Below, piece by piece: positions 17,201-25,350 of a DNA stretch of 64,000 bases. The notes below the pieces were generated by a model, which worked only from the letters and a program-made list of their open reading frames with translations, searched no databases and was not told the DNA's origin. The stretch's first letter is position 1; each line of letters begins with the position of its first letter. A program made the translations under genes and the position numbers. The DNA comes from UBA12170 sp964293475 (GTDB lineage Bacteria; Bacteroidota; Bacteroidia; Bacteroidales; UBA12170): NCBI GenBank assembly GCA_964293475.1, contig CAXYYJ010000002.1, forward strand, positions 1-64,000, read 5' to 3'.

Positions 17201-20200
17201 GGCTTCGGGCCAAATGGCATAGGGATCGGAGGTGCCCCAGTCGGTGAGTTTCAGGGGGACTTCATATTCGTAATAATTATCGGTGAAGTCGGAGCCCATC
17301 CGCAGGAAAAGCGTTAAATCGTTGTCGTCGATATTGTCGTCGTGGGCGGTTTTTTCGGCGTGAACAAACATTTTCAGTTTCTTATAACGACGGAAGTCGA
17401 AATCGGTGGTTTTAAAAACTGCCCGTGCATCACCATCTACCAGACCGCAGGTAACTATCTGCATGGCTTGCTCATTCTGACGTTGCAAACTGGTGGAGCC
17501 AATATTTATTTCCCTTTCAATACCGGGGGGCAGCACATAGGGAATGGGGGTTCTGCTTCCGTTTTCTTCGATATTGATGGCGGCGGTTTCGAAAATTGTT
17601 CCGCTTTGAATGTCGTTGGGAACATATTCGCCGGGAGCCAGGAGGCTATATTCGTATTTTCTCCAGTCGCTGCGAACCAGCTCAAGGGTGGCAAAACGAA
17701 GCACCATTTGCTCCTGAAATCCTTTCATGAACATACGCATGAAGCGGATGGAGTTGAAATCGTTGATATTCCCCACCACATTGCTCGGGCGGCGCACTGG
17801 CACCTTAAACTGGTACCATTTTGTTTTTATGGGGTCGCCATTTTCTTTGGACAAACGACCGGTACCTTCGCGCATGTCGGTGATATAGCCCTGACCCACT
17901 TCCATATCGTCGGGATGAAGGGTAATCTTATATTGATAGTATCGTTCCGATTCGCTGAGAGTATTGTCGCGGTTTATGTCTTCCACATCGGGGCGGGTGG
18001 TTCCGGTGGTGGTATATGATTCTTCGGAGAATTGCGATGCCGGGGAGTTTCCGTCGGGACCGTTGTAGCGCTTGTATCGCTCCAGAATGCTCTCATACTG
18101 AGTGCTGTTATCGTAATCTGTTCCACGGAAATGGTGGTAATTATCGCCCGATGGGTCGTTGTTGGCGGTGGTGTAAGCCACAGATGAAGTACTATATTTC
18201 CCGGCAATGATGTTGAGATATTGCTGTTCAAAAAATCCACGTTCATCTTCATCTCGTAAACCATCGAAACCCACATCCTGAAAGGGTCTTGCCTCGGGGC
18301 GGTTGTCGAAGGCATCTACCAACGACTGCAGTGCGGGAACTCTTCCCCAGATGGTAGTATCAATTCCTTCCACCAATTCGCTGGTGGGCAATCCGTTCTC
18401 AAAACCTTTTCGGCTATCGCGAAGCAAATCTTCCGAAACATCGCCCAGGTTGATATACAATTCCCCCCCCTGACTGTTTTCATTGTCACCAAAGGGATCC
18501 ATGAGCCAAAACTCCAGATATTCCACATTGGTGGCTTCGAAATCGGAGGTTTCAATCTCGCGCATAATACCCCCCCACCGGCTTTCGGGGTCTAAAAGAT
18601 TTCCAAACTCATCGATACCTGCCGACAAGCCTGTTTGTTCTGCATCGTAGTTATAGGGGCCTTTTTCGTTGGGATAATAGGCTAAGTTGAAAACTGGAAT
18701 ATTGGTTGGATAGCCATTGGGGTTTTCTTTGTTGGGAAATACTTCCTTTTCAAGAATCTGACGAACGGCATCCTTCGAAAGCTCTTCGGCGGTAATATTG
18801 GATGGACGAAGATTCCCCTGGTCGTAGAACAAGGGGTCGATGATGTACCAGGCTAATTTAGCGCGGTTCATGCCATAGTTTAGCCCCGAACTGATGGCGC
18901 CTTCGGGAAACATATTGGGCTGGGTTTGTCCCTGTGGCGTGCTGGCCAGTACCCACCTTGATACCATTTTAAGGTCGATGGTCGATTTGGTTCCTTCGAA
19001 ATCGTCGATATAGGAGGTTCCACTTTGCCCAATGGCGCGGCTATGTCCCGGTAGAAAATGTGCAAATTCGCCGTTGAGAGTCACCATGGATTTGGCATCG
19101 GTCTCGATGAGCGGAAGTTTATCGACCATTTTGGTGATCCAGCGCGAGTCTTTCTGATAGCTCAAATCTACTCCCCAAATGGTATTGTTGATGGGGTCGT
19201 CGCCAATATTGGTTTTTTGTGTAATGGGTTTTTCGCTCAGGTTTAATAAGGTACCACCCAAATGCAAATTCTGATTTACTTCGTAATCGAAATGAGCTCC
19301 CATCATCCGCTTGGTTTGCATGTTGAAAGCCGAATTGCTCTCCATGCTAATATTGATGGGTGTTCCGGAATTTAAAATGCCCTCGTTGATAATCCGAACC
19401 CGACCCAGGGTATAATCTACGGTGTAGTCCACATTTTCGGAGAGTGGGATTCCTCCGGCGGTAACTTTTACCGAACCCTGTGGCACATTGAGTGCGTTGA
19501 GGGAAATTTCGGAGCCTGAGGCCGATTTATAATAACCTTCGAGAAGGTATTTATTCTTGGCGGGATATTGCTGGGCTTCGCTTTTGGTGAGGCGATAAAG
19601 GCTGTCGTAGCAATATTCGTTGGCTAAGGTTGCGTCGTTGAGTTTTTGCCTCAGGTAGCTGCCAAAGGGCTCCAGCGAGGTAAAGAAAATTCTTCCGTTG
19701 GTGGACTGAATGGTTCCCCCGTTTACAGCTGCATTGTCAATAAAGTCGAAAACACCATCGGGATAGGGATTGCTCTGCTGGTCTAAATTATCTAAGTTCA
19801 TCACCTCGATGAGGGGAACTCCTTTAATATCCTCGTTGCCTTTGGGCAAATAGCCTTTTGGCACTCCATCTTCGCCACCGGTGTACAAAATATTCAGGAT
19901 AAAATCGTCGCGGTTTACCTGATAAGCCCCAATATTGTAGATGTTTTTCATCATCAGGTTCCACATGGGAATTCGGGTATTGGCCGATGTACTCTTCAAC
20001 AATTTCACTATGAGCGTGTTGGGAGCAAAAATCCCCTGATCGGAAAATTCACCCACCTGATAAACTTCGGAAGAGCCGATGAGGGTGTACTGATAGGAAA
20101 CAGCTAAAACCTGATCGGGATTCAACCGTGTATTCAGCGAAATAAACCCTAGTTTGGTGTTCACCGAGAACTCCGATGGCTTCAGCTTGCGGGCCAGCTC

Positions 20201-21499
20201 CACTTTTTCATAATCCAATCCCGATACCAATCCCAGGGTTCCCTGCAGATAGTTGGTGATATTGCTGATATTTCTCACCGTATTGGTATCCATCACCTGC
20301 CGGATATTGTTCGACTGATTGTCGGGCATTTGGCCATTCATTTTGGGTGAGAAAATCTGATTGTAGGGCGAGTATTCCCCCAAATCCTGGAGTGCTAAAA
20401 TATTACGGTTGTCGGTGGTTGGTGCTCCGATATTGGTTACCCACACCTCGATTTTAGTGATATTGACATTGGAGTTGATGATGGGCAATTGCGACAGTGC
20501 GCCCTCGTAGTTCTGACGAAAATAGTCGGCAAGCAGGAAGTGTTTGTTCTCTTCGTACTGGTCTATGCGCAATTCGAACTCGTTGGTTTGGGCTCCCCCC
20601 TGCACGGTGAGCGACGATGCTTCGCTCTTTTGCTGAGAGAACACCGAAGTAACCGAAAGCTTACCGAACTGCAGCTTTGTTTTTATACCAAACAAACTCT
20701 GACTTCCCTGAATAAGGGTTGAAGTGAGCGGCAGGGTGACATCGCCCGCTTCGATAAGTTTTATAATTTCGTCTTCGTCGCCTTCGTAGGTAAGTTTGAG
20801 TTTGTTCTCGAACTCGAAGGTAGATTCGGTATTGTAGTTTACTTTGAACTCTATTTTATCGCCCACTTTGGCCAGCACGTTGAGCTGAATTTTTTCCTGA
20901 AAATCGAAATTGGTAACGCTTTGCTGACGTACATTGAGTGCGGGGTCTTCGCGCTTGTTGTTTACCACCCCAAAAAGTAGCTCTGCCGAGCCCTGAGGCC
21001 TTATGTCGATGGTGTTTCCACCAAATATTTTATCGAAAACTTTTCCTCCGATATGAATCTGCGGAATAATTCCATCCTGAGTACCAGCAGCAGTTGATGC
21101 TTTGCGTTCAATCCAGTAATCGTCGATGGCTTTTTTCTCGTCGAACTGCCTGTACTCCTTCATGTCCATGCGGAGCGGTGGACGGTAGTCGAGCTGACCC
21201 ATTTTATTATTGAGGATGTATTGATTGGTTTTTGGGTCGTAGATAACGCTTTGCGAAAGGTTTTTTGGATCCTTAAGAAACAATCCGCTGCGGTTTTGTC
21301 TCCCCTGAAAGAGCAAATCGGGGTCGCCGGTAAAAGGATAACGGAGGGTGGTATCGGTGGAAGTGGTATCGGGGGGCGACAAAAATATGGAAGAGCCCGA
21401 TGTTGCAGCCTCAGTTTTTTGAATAAAAAAACCTGAGTACAATGCAGTTAACAAGCCCGTAAATAACAGTAGTAAGAATACTTTAGCAAAAAATTTCAT
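14225..21499 (-). CDS. sprA: SprA, outer-membrane translocon of the type IX secretion system / gliding motility
   Basis: This 2424-residue protein has a signal peptide (residues 1-32, ending FFIQKTEA) and the normal size for SprA. In the family, SprA forms a very large single-chain beta-barrel that carries folded type IX cargo across the outer membrane and is also needed for gliding in some species. Recognisable pieces include the N-terminal region RYPFTGDPDLLFQGRQNRSG and the repeated SprA_N-type segments such as GGKVFDKIFGGNTIDIRPQG. A basic low-complexity stretch lies near residues 1925-1975 (KSSTRGKGKKDEARKGK). It is next to ruvA, an arrangement often seen in Bacteroidota. The sorting-domain protein at 3354-4829 is a predicted client. 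Confidence 0.95.
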   Translation of the reverse strand: MKFFAKVFLLLLFTGLLTALYSGFFIQKTEAATSGSSIFLSPPDTTSTDTTLRYPFTGDPDLLFQGRQNRSGLFLKDPKNLSQSVIYDPKTNQYILNNKMGQLDYRPPLRMDMKEYRQFDEKKAIDDYWIERKASTAAGTQDGIIPQIHIGGKVFDKIFGGNTIDIRPQGSAELLFGVVNNKREDPALNVRQQSVTNFDFQEKIQLNVLAKVGDKIEFKVNYNTESTFEFENKLKLTYEGDEDEIIKLIEAGDVTLPLTSTLIQGSQSLFGIKTKLQFGKLSVTSVFSQQKSEASSLTVQGGAQTNEFELRIDQYEENKHFLLADYFRQNYEGALSQLPIINSNVNITKIEVWVTNIGAPTTDNRNILALQDLGEYSPYNQIFSPKMNGQMPDNQSNNIRQVMDTNTVRNISNITNYLQGTLGLVSGLDYEKVELARKLKPSEFSVNTKLGFISLNTRLNPDQVLAVSYQYTLIGSSEVYQVGEFSDQGIFAPNTLIVKLLKSTSANTRIPMWNLMMKNIYNIGAYQVNRDDFILNILYTGGEDGVPKGYLPKGNEDIKGVPLIEVMNLDNLDQQSNPYPDGVFDFIDNAAVNGGTIQSTNGRIFFTSLEPFGSYLRQKLNDATLANEYCYDSLYRLTKSEAQQYPAKNKYLLEGYYKSASGSEISLNALNVPQGSVKVTAGGIPLSENVDYTVDYTLGRVRIINEGILNSGTPINISMESNSAFNMQTKRMMGAHFDYEVNQNLHLGGTLLNLSEKPITQKTNIGDDPINNTIWGVDLSYQKDSRWITKMVDKLPLIETDAKSMVTLNGEFAHFLPGHSRAIGQSGTSYIDDFEGTKSTIDLKMVSRWVLASTPQGQTQPNMFPEGAISSGLNYGMNRAKLAWYIIDPLFYDQGNLRPSNITAEELSKDAVRQILEKEVFPNKENPNGYPTNIPVFNLAYYPNEKGPYNYDAEQTGLSAGIDEFGNLLDPESRWGGIMREIETSDFEATNVEYLEFWLMDPFGDNENSQGGELYINLGDVSEDLLRDSRKGFENGLPTSELVEGIDTTIWGRVPALQSLVDAFDNRPEARPFQDVGFDGLRDEDERGFFEQQYLNIIAGKYSTSSVAYTTANNDPSGDNYHHFRGTDYDNSTQYESILERYKRYNGPDGNSPASQFSEESYTTTGTTRPDVEDINRDNTLSESERYYQYKITLHPDDMEVGQGYITDMREGTGRLSKENGDPIKTKWYQFKVPVRRPSNVVGNINDFNSIRFMRMFMKGFQEQMVLRFATLELVRSDWRKYEYSLLAPGEYVPNDIQSGTIFETAAINIEENGSRTPIPYVLPPGIEREINIGSTSLQRQNEQAMQIVTCGLVDGDARAVFKTTDFDFRRYKKLKMFVHAEKTAHDDNIDDNDLTLFLRMGSDFTDNYYEYEVPLKLTDWGTSDPYAIWPEANALEIDLENLVNVKLNRNVAEREDAENVSHTLPYSEKDGNNIITVLGSPSISDVRAIMIGVRNPKKQGINDSEDDGLPKCAEIWVNELRVTDFDNKSAWAATARAKVDLADLGNVIVSGTKSTPGFGGLESKINDRQKEDITNFDIATNLELGKLMPEEWGVKVPMHFDYSESRLTPEYNPLDPDIKFKKDLESYSNEAQKDSVKSLSQDVTIRKNINFMNVRKDRTGQKLTKQKPWDIENFDVSYSYAEIFHRNIDVEYHLQKTYRGGLGYNLALNPDPVEPLKKVKFLSGNSLRIIRDFNFYYLPKLFTFRTDVNREYADKRMRNKSKGDIPMRWTWTKRFEWNRNYTLKYDITKGLKLEYQAKAMANVDEPAGRIDRTDGSYMNMYRDSVWASIFDGGRMNQFDQSITLNYSIPINKIPLFDWMTANARYQGEYHWTASPVSLQERLGNTIENSNTISLNGNLRMEKLYNKVPYLKKINQKSSTRGKGKKDEARKGKTAEMSGRGNANSNTNTKSDSTDTSIPIGRIILDNSLRFLMMWKDATVTWSQSKGNEMPGFYPEPGALGNNWSQMAPGIGYVFGWENDITKYSDHQTWLSIDSSLNTLNYNKFSNNLDVRATFEPLNDLRIELNATRTYSYTRESYYKYNSDFEEFIEYTPMERGSFSMSFFTFTTAFDKIADDNSSASYTRMKEYRLRMANRLADENPYWNGQHIDSTGYPSGYSSSSQDVLLGAFVAAYTDRSPDKIPTTYFPAIPFPNWRITYKGLSKIPALAKIFKTVTVTHSYKSSYNIGSYVSDVNFEDISDLGYPSTVNENGDFVNKYEMSLLSISEQFSPLVKLDMTWNNSLLTNLEFKKTRNLALSFVNNQLTEVVSNEYVVGLGYRIKNVKFSIKTFGGKGKKKQLNSDLNIKLDFSIRDNKTVLRRLDEEIDQISSGQRITSINFSADYMVSQKFTVRFYFDRIMNKPHVANQYPNSTTSGGLSLRFTLTQ

Positions 21500-21558
21500 T
21501 AAATTAATATATCTTTATCCCATCTGTTACATGAATGGGCTCCTGTTTAACACCAAAA

Positions 21559-22143
21559 TTATAAAACTTTAAGACTTTCCTTAATTAAATCTTCCACACG
21601 GGCAATATCAGGTTTATTGGTTAAAATCTGTTTTAAGCCTTTCTCAGCCATTTGTTTTGAGAATCCTAAAGCTATTAGAGCAGATAACGCTTCTTCTTTT
21701 AGGGTATTGTGTTGGAAAGGTAAATTATCGGAATCAACAATAAGTTTATCGAGTTTATCTTTCAAGTCAACAATAATCCGCTGTGCCGATTTTGCTCCTA
21801 TGCCTTTCACTGCTTTCAAAACGCCCACATTTCCAGTATTTATGGCCTCGTATACTTCGTCGGGGGTGAGCGACGACAGAATCATGCGCGATGTGCTGGC
21901 TCCCACTCCCGAAACGCTAATCAGCTTTCTGAAGATTTCGCGTTCATATACATCGTAGAAACCATAGAGAATCATGGCATCTTCGCGCACAATAAAGTGG
22001 ATAAAGAGTTTGGCAATTTCTGTTTTCCCCAGTCGTGTATAGGTATTTAAGGAAATATTAATGTAATAGCCTATTCCGGAACAATCGACGATGGCATAGG
22101 CCGGATTTTTTTCAACTAATTTGCCTTGAATATATTCGTACAT
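21559..22143 (-). CDS. ruvA: Holliday junction branch-migration protein RuvA
   Basis: This 194-residue protein binds the Holliday junction and recruits RuvB during recombination repair. The N-terminal OB-fold begins MYEYIQGKLVEKNPAYAIVD. Two helix-hairpin-helix motifs are seen (LISVSGVGASTSRMILSSL and LKAVKGIGAKSAQRIIVDLK), and a C-terminal RuvB-binding domain ends the protein (ALIALGFSKQMAEKGLKQIL). The ATG at 22143 is chosen over 22170 because the family begins at MYEYI and a -7 element overlaps the longer start. It lies 59 bases upstream of sprA and probably shares its message. Confidence 0.95.
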   Translation of the reverse strand: MYEYIQGKLVEKNPAYAIVDCSGIGYYINISLNTYTRLGKTEIAKLFIHFIVREDAMILYGFYDVYEREIFRKLISVSGVGASTSRMILSSLTPDEVYEAINTGNVGVLKAVKGIGAKSAQRIIVDLKDKLDKLIVDSDNLPFQHNTLKEEALSALIALGFSKQMAEKGLKQILTNKPDIARVEDLIKESLKVL

Positions 22144-22167
22144 ATTTTTGTTAGCAGTTTTAGAGGC

Positions 22168-22175
22168 CAAAAGTA
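22168..22175 (-). promoter_or_regulatory. Candidate -7 element of ruvA-sprA
   Basis: Minus-strand TACTTTTG fits TAnnTTTG. Transcription would begin near 22164, about 20 bases before the ruvA ATG at 22143. Confidence 0.45.
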
Positions 22176-22325
22176 CAAATATTCCTGAGTTTAATGGGTT
22201 GTTGCATGATGTTAGAAGCTAAAAATTGGTTTAATTCCAATAGTTTTTTGGGGATTGAAGGAAGAAAGGGGATTTCTCCTCCAATGCGTTTCGTCGAAAT
22301 GACTTTGGTTCCACGTCATAAAAGG

Positions 22326-22382
22326 AAAAAGGGCGCACAAACACCCTGGAAAATTTTAGATGCGTTTGTGCGCCCTTTTTTA
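22326..22382. terminator. Strong bidirectional hairpin with 17-bp stem
   Basis: A perfect 17-bp stem (AAAAAGGGCGCACAAAC with its complement) encloses a 21-base loop, with A and T runs on the two sides, so it could end transcription in either direction. It is the hairpin of the first repeat unit and lies upstream of ruvA on the minus strand, where it would stop read-through from the PspC operon. Confidence 0.65.
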
Positions 22383-22533
22383 TTACAACCACATTATCAG
22401 GTCATTCCGATGAAGCCGAACTGGTATGGCGACTGAGGAATCCTTGTATTGACTGAAAGAGATTTCTCCTCCAATGCGTTCCGTCAAAAAGACTTTGATT
22501 CGGTGTCATCGACGGAAAAAAGCCTTAAAATAA

Positions 22534-22564
22534 TTCACGGGGTCACTTGAAGTGACCCCGTGAA
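22534..22564. repeat. 31-bp near-perfect palindrome
   Basis: Two exactly complementary 15-base arms (TTCACGGGGTCACTT and its complement) flank one central base. It is the hairpin of the second repeat unit and differs wholly in sequence from that of the first. There is no T-run on the plus strand, so a terminator role is less clear. Confidence 0.75.
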
Positions 22565-22669
22565 TGGTTACTTATTTTTCTAACTCAGCTATTAGTCGAC
22601 TGAGGAATCATTTTTTCGCATAATGGGATTTCTCCACGGTACGTCGAAAAGTGTCGGCTCTGGCACTTC

Positions 22670-24304
22670 CTATTCCAAAGTCATTACTGGTGGCTGGGGA
22701 AGATTCAGACTATCAACTATTTCCATCATTTTACCATCAAGCATTTGATAGGGGATATATTTTCTATCGATGTTCCGATTGGTATCGTACCACATAAAAC
22801 CAATGTGAAAATGGTCGAAAATCCCTTTATCTACTTTGATATATTTACCCGCTGGTACAAAAATTTTAATGGCAACTTCCTGATTTCTCCATTTGGTGTT
22901 TTCGCGAAGTTTAAAGTAAGGATCGAGGGTGATTCCGGTGCTGTCGATTTTAAATTTGTAGTCGATAAACTCTATATTCGCCCAGGCAGCTTTCTCGTCT
23001 TTTCCATTGGCACTTAGATAAAGTTTCATTTCGAACTCGGCTTTCTCCGATTCAAGAATATCGATTTCGGGCTCGCCATAAAACTCCCCGTCGTGCAATA
23101 TAGGGAAGTTCAAATCCTGTTGCAACACTGTTTTCTGGTCTTCCGAAAGCACATCGGCATAGTAGGAGTTGGTATTGAGTTTGAGTGTTAATGTATCGGA
23201 AACCTGCGGAATGTTGTGACGGGTTATGCGTGCAGCATCTGACTTATAGGAATTCATGGTATTATAGCTGAGTCCCAGGGCAATAATAAATGCTGCCACC
23301 CAGCTTTGCCAGGCTATTGTACCCACAATTTTATTTCTTTTTACATTGAAAATGAATCGGATGCCGTGAAAAATAAGCATCACTGAGGGGATAAAAACCA
23401 GTAACGACATGGCAATGAGCAGAACTATATTGTAGGAAGTATCGAAAATGTACATGTCGAGGAAATTGGGCAGCGACATTCCCTGAACAAAAAACCGATC
23501 GAAGTGCAGCGATGGAATCCAGTTGAAATGAAGCATCATAAAGGCAATCAGAAAGCCAATTCCGTAGATTAAAAACACCACTCCCAGAATAATTTTGAGC
23601 AGTCGTAACAAGAATTTTCCCAATCCTTTGAAAAATTTATCGAAGGTTTTGATTCCCCTGCGGCGGATGGTTCCTGTTTTCTGGTAGACTTCAAGGGCTT
23701 CATCGGAAAACTCGCTAAATCGTTCCTTTAAATAGCGGGTTTCTTCTTTCACCTTGTTTTCGATGCTTTTCACATCCACGCGTTTGCCCTCCATTCTAAT
23801 GCGGTCGCTGGTGGTGGCGGCAGCCGGAATGAGTATCCATAGAGCTCCGTAGATAATTACACCAAATCCGCCGGTGAAGGTGAGAATGATAAAGAGAATT
23901 CTAACGATTAACGGATCCAGACTCAGGTATTTGCCTATTCCCGAAGCTACGCCCGCCACATGGGCATGCATGGGGTCGCGGAAGAATTTTTTCTTGTATT
24001 TCCCGGTCATCGGCTCATCGTGTGATGCCATTTCGTCGTCTTCGCTTTCCATTTCGTAGGGCTGCCCCATGATTTTTATAATCTCGTCAACGAGATTCAT
24101 GGTAACGACGGTTGATGGGTTTGTCATGCGCTCTTTAAGGAGTTCGGCCATTCGGGCTTCTATATCGCTCACTATCTCATCGCCCCCGTTTTCTTTTTTG
24201 AAATGGTTTTTGAGCATCTTGAAATAGGCGCTGAGTTTCTCAAAGGCGTCTTCGTTGATATTAAAAATCCAACCACTTATATTGATTGATAAGGTCTTTT
24301 CCAT
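22670..24304 (-). CDS. PspC-domain membrane protein
   Basis: This 544-residue protein has an N-terminal cytoplasmic region of about 105 residues (MEKTLSINISGWIFNINEDA at the start). A PspC domain follows at about 107-165 (FFRDPMHAHVAGVASGIGKY, then LSLDPLIVRILFIILTFTGG), with a hydrophobic hairpin GVIIYGALWILIP. Further membrane segments lie at about 235-260, 285-315 and 335-350. The C-terminal about 180 residues form a predominantly beta domain, probably outside the cytoplasm (DTLTLKLNTNSYYADVLSED). PspC domains act in envelope-stress responses. The upstream padR gene, four bases away, makes it the second gene of an autoregulated operon. Confidence 0.85.
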   Translation of the reverse strand: MEKTLSINISGWIFNINEDAFEKLSAYFKMLKNHFKKENGGDEIVSDIEARMAELLKERMTNPSTVVTMNLVDEIIKIMGQPYEMESEDDEMASHDEPMTGKYKKKFFRDPMHAHVAGVASGIGKYLSLDPLIVRILFIILTFTGGFGVIIYGALWILIPAAATTSDRIRMEGKRVDVKSIENKVKEETRYLKERFSEFSDEALEVYQKTGTIRRRGIKTFDKFFKGLGKFLLRLLKIILGVVFLIYGIGFLIAFMMLHFNWIPSLHFDRFFVQGMSLPNFLDMYIFDTSYNIVLLIAMSLLVFIPSVMLIFHGIRFIFNVKRNKIVGTIAWQSWVAAFIIALGLSYNTMNSYKSDAARITRHNIPQVSDTLTLKLNTNSYYADVLSEDQKTVLQQDLNFPILHDGEFYGEPEIDILESEKAEFEMKLYLSANGKDEKAAWANIEFIDYKFKIDSTGITLDPYFKLRENTKWRNQEVAIKIFVPAGKYIKVDKGIFDHFHIGFMWYDTNRNIDRKYIPYQMLDGKMMEIVDSLNLPQPPVMTLE

Positions 24305-24308
24305 GTTT

Positions 24309-24647
24309 CTATTCTTTTTCGTTTTCAGAAATAATTGTATCCACAGCCTTTATCAGGTTGTTCCAGCTGTTTTTAAGGGCGACCAAAGTTTCTTCGCCAT
24401 CGGGGGTGAGTTGATAATATTTTCTTGGCGGACCCGAAGTGCTTTCTTCCCATCGGTATTGAAGCAATCCTTCGTTTTTCAGGCGGGTGAGCAGAGGGTA
24501 GAGCGTACCTTCCACAACAATTAAATCGGAGCTTTTCAGTTTGTCGATGATGTCCGATGCATAGGCATCTTTTTCTGCTATGATGGCAAGAATGCAAAGC
24601 TCCAAAACTCCTTTTCGCATCTGTGCAGCGGTGTTATCAATGTTCAT
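24309..24647 (-). CDS. PadR-family transcriptional regulator
   Basis: This 112-residue winged-helix protein matches PadR: MRKGVLELCILAIIAEKDAY, then ASDIIDKLKSSDLIVVEGTL, YPLLTRLKNEGLLQYRWEES and GPPRKYYQLTPDGEETL. Members are dimeric repressors that often control a neighbouring membrane or transport gene and themselves. Here the partner is the PspC gene, four bases downstream. A palindrome overlapping the predicted promoter is the likely operator. The signal sensed is not evident. Confidence 0.92.
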   Translation of the reverse strand: MNIDNTAAQMRKGVLELCILAIIAEKDAYASDIIDKLKSSDLIVVEGTLYPLLTRLKNEGLLQYRWEESTSGPPRKYYQLTPDGEETLVALKNSWNNLIKAVDTIISENEKE

Positions 24648-24690
24648 GAGGCATGATTTTCATGGTAAGTAATTTTAATACTATGTGATG

Positions 24691-24698
24691 CAAAGATA
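24691..24698 (-). promoter_or_regulatory. Candidate -7 element of the padR-pspC operon
   Basis: Minus-strand TATCTTTG fits TAnnTTTG. The predicted start is near 24687, about 40 bases before the padR ATG. A near-match to the -33 box (ATTG) falls inside the palindrome at 24711-24733. Confidence 0.55.
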
Positions 24699-24710
24699 AA
24701 TGATTATTTC

Positions 24711-24733
24711 AGTACTATGCAATACAGAGTACT
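24711..24733. promoter_or_regulatory. PadR operator candidate
   Basis: A 23-bp palindrome has AGTACT at both ends and the core ATGCAATACAG, with a single mismatched pair between the arms. It covers about -24 to -46 of the padR promoter, so a bound repressor would block RNA polymerase. This supports negative autoregulation. Confidence 0.6.
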
Positions 24734-24902
24734 AAATATTTTAAAATTTAACATTTTATCTTTCTTTGACCAATGAATTACAGAAAGCAGCTGAAAGATG
24801 AATGGGAAGACATATCATCAAGATTGATGGACAACGATGCCATTGAATAACAGCTTTTTTTTCGTATCATTGTAAAAAATAATTGAACATCCTATGCACA
24901 CC

Positions 24903-25133
24903 ATGAAATTGAAAGTGAATGATGGTGTTTACGACAAACTCATCGAGCTCCTAAGTAAATTCGAAAGGGACGAAGTTGAAATTATTCATGAAACTTCTGA
25001 TTTTGCAAAGAATCAAAACTATCTTACAAGCGAATTGAATGAAATTCTTACTGGAAAGGCTACTTTTATAGAAGTGAATGAGGCTGAACAACGCCTTGAA
25101 AATATCATTAAGAAGCATGAAAGTAGTATTTAA
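24903..25133 (+). CDS. Antitoxin-like small protein (first gene of a toxin-antitoxin-type pair)
   Basis: This 76-residue protein begins MKLKVNDGVYDKLIELLSKF and is acidic and helical, with the C-terminal stretch EAEQRLENIIKKHESSI. I do not recognise a precise family, but it resembles the short antitoxins placed before RelE/ParE-type toxins. The next gene starts 17 bases before its stop, typical of coupled pairs. The ATG at 24894 would add three residues. A weak promoter-like TATCATTG lies at 24865-24872. Confidence 0.6.
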   Translation: MKLKVNDGVYDKLIELLSKFERDEVEIIHETSDFAKNQNYLTSELNEILTGKATFIEVNEAEQRLENIIKKHESSI

Positions 25134-25350
25134 GGAATCGTTCCTGTATCGACTTGAAAGCCAAATAGAATTTATATCCCTCGATAGCCCAGTCAGGGCG
25201 CGAAAATTTAAATCGGATTTATTTAAACGAATTAAAGAAATCCCCACAAGACCCCTCAGTTATAGAAAATCTATTTACTTCGACGATGAAACTATTAGAG
25301 AATTAATTTTTAAAGGATATATTCAATCTTCTAATCAGAATCCAATTTAA
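25117..25350 (+). CDS. RelE/ParE-like toxin, apparently truncated at the C-terminus
   Basis: This 77-residue protein begins MKVVFKESFLYRLESQIEFI and continues with SPVRARKFKSDLFKRIKEI, PLSYRKSIYF and TIRELIFKGY, which fits a RelE/ParE fold. Such toxins usually go on for about 15-20 residues after the KGY strand with one more beta-strand. Here the frame ends after KGYIQSSNQNPI. The last 20 bases overlap the 3' end of the araC-type gene on the other strand, so the original tail was probably lost when these sequences were joined. Activity is doubtful. The ATG at 25117 overlaps the antitoxin; the in-frame ATG at 25078 would lie deep inside it. Confidence 0.6.
   Translation: MKVVFKESFLYRLESQIEFISLDSPVRARKFKSDLFKRIKEIPTRPLSYRKSIYFDDETIRELIFKGYIQSSNQNPI

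Larger units (their letters stand above)
22271..22650. repeat. Tandem intergenic repeat, two units plus a partial third
   Basis: Each unit starts with GATTTCTCCTCCAATGCGTT, holds a hairpin, and ends with CGACTGAGGAATC. Unit starts are at 22271 and 22461 and a partial third at 22627; unit ends are at 22430-22442 and 22597-22609. After the shared 20-base start the first two units continue with similar sequence for about 40 bases. On the opposite strand the start reads GTCATTTCGACGAA and later GGAGAAATC; on the plus strand at 22401-22442 a related form reads GTCATTCCGATGAAGC and ends GAGGAATC. Elements of this general shape are scattered through many Bacteroidota genomes. Their function is unknown. 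Confidence 0.75.
22144..22669. other. 526-bp gene-free gap with repeats and hairpins between ruvA and the PspC gene
   Basis: Apart from the ruvA promoter the gap holds no supported coding frame. Most of it is taken up by a tandemly arranged repeat with embedded hairpins, described in the repeat entries below. Confidence 0.8.

Noticed and set aside
17342..18019. Long plus-strand frame inside sprA
   Set aside because: It is an antisense shadow of sprA and has no recognisable domain.
24773..24850. 26-codon frame between padR promoter and the antitoxin-like gene
   Set aside because: No recognisable motif, no coupling to the next gene and too short to support by reading alone.
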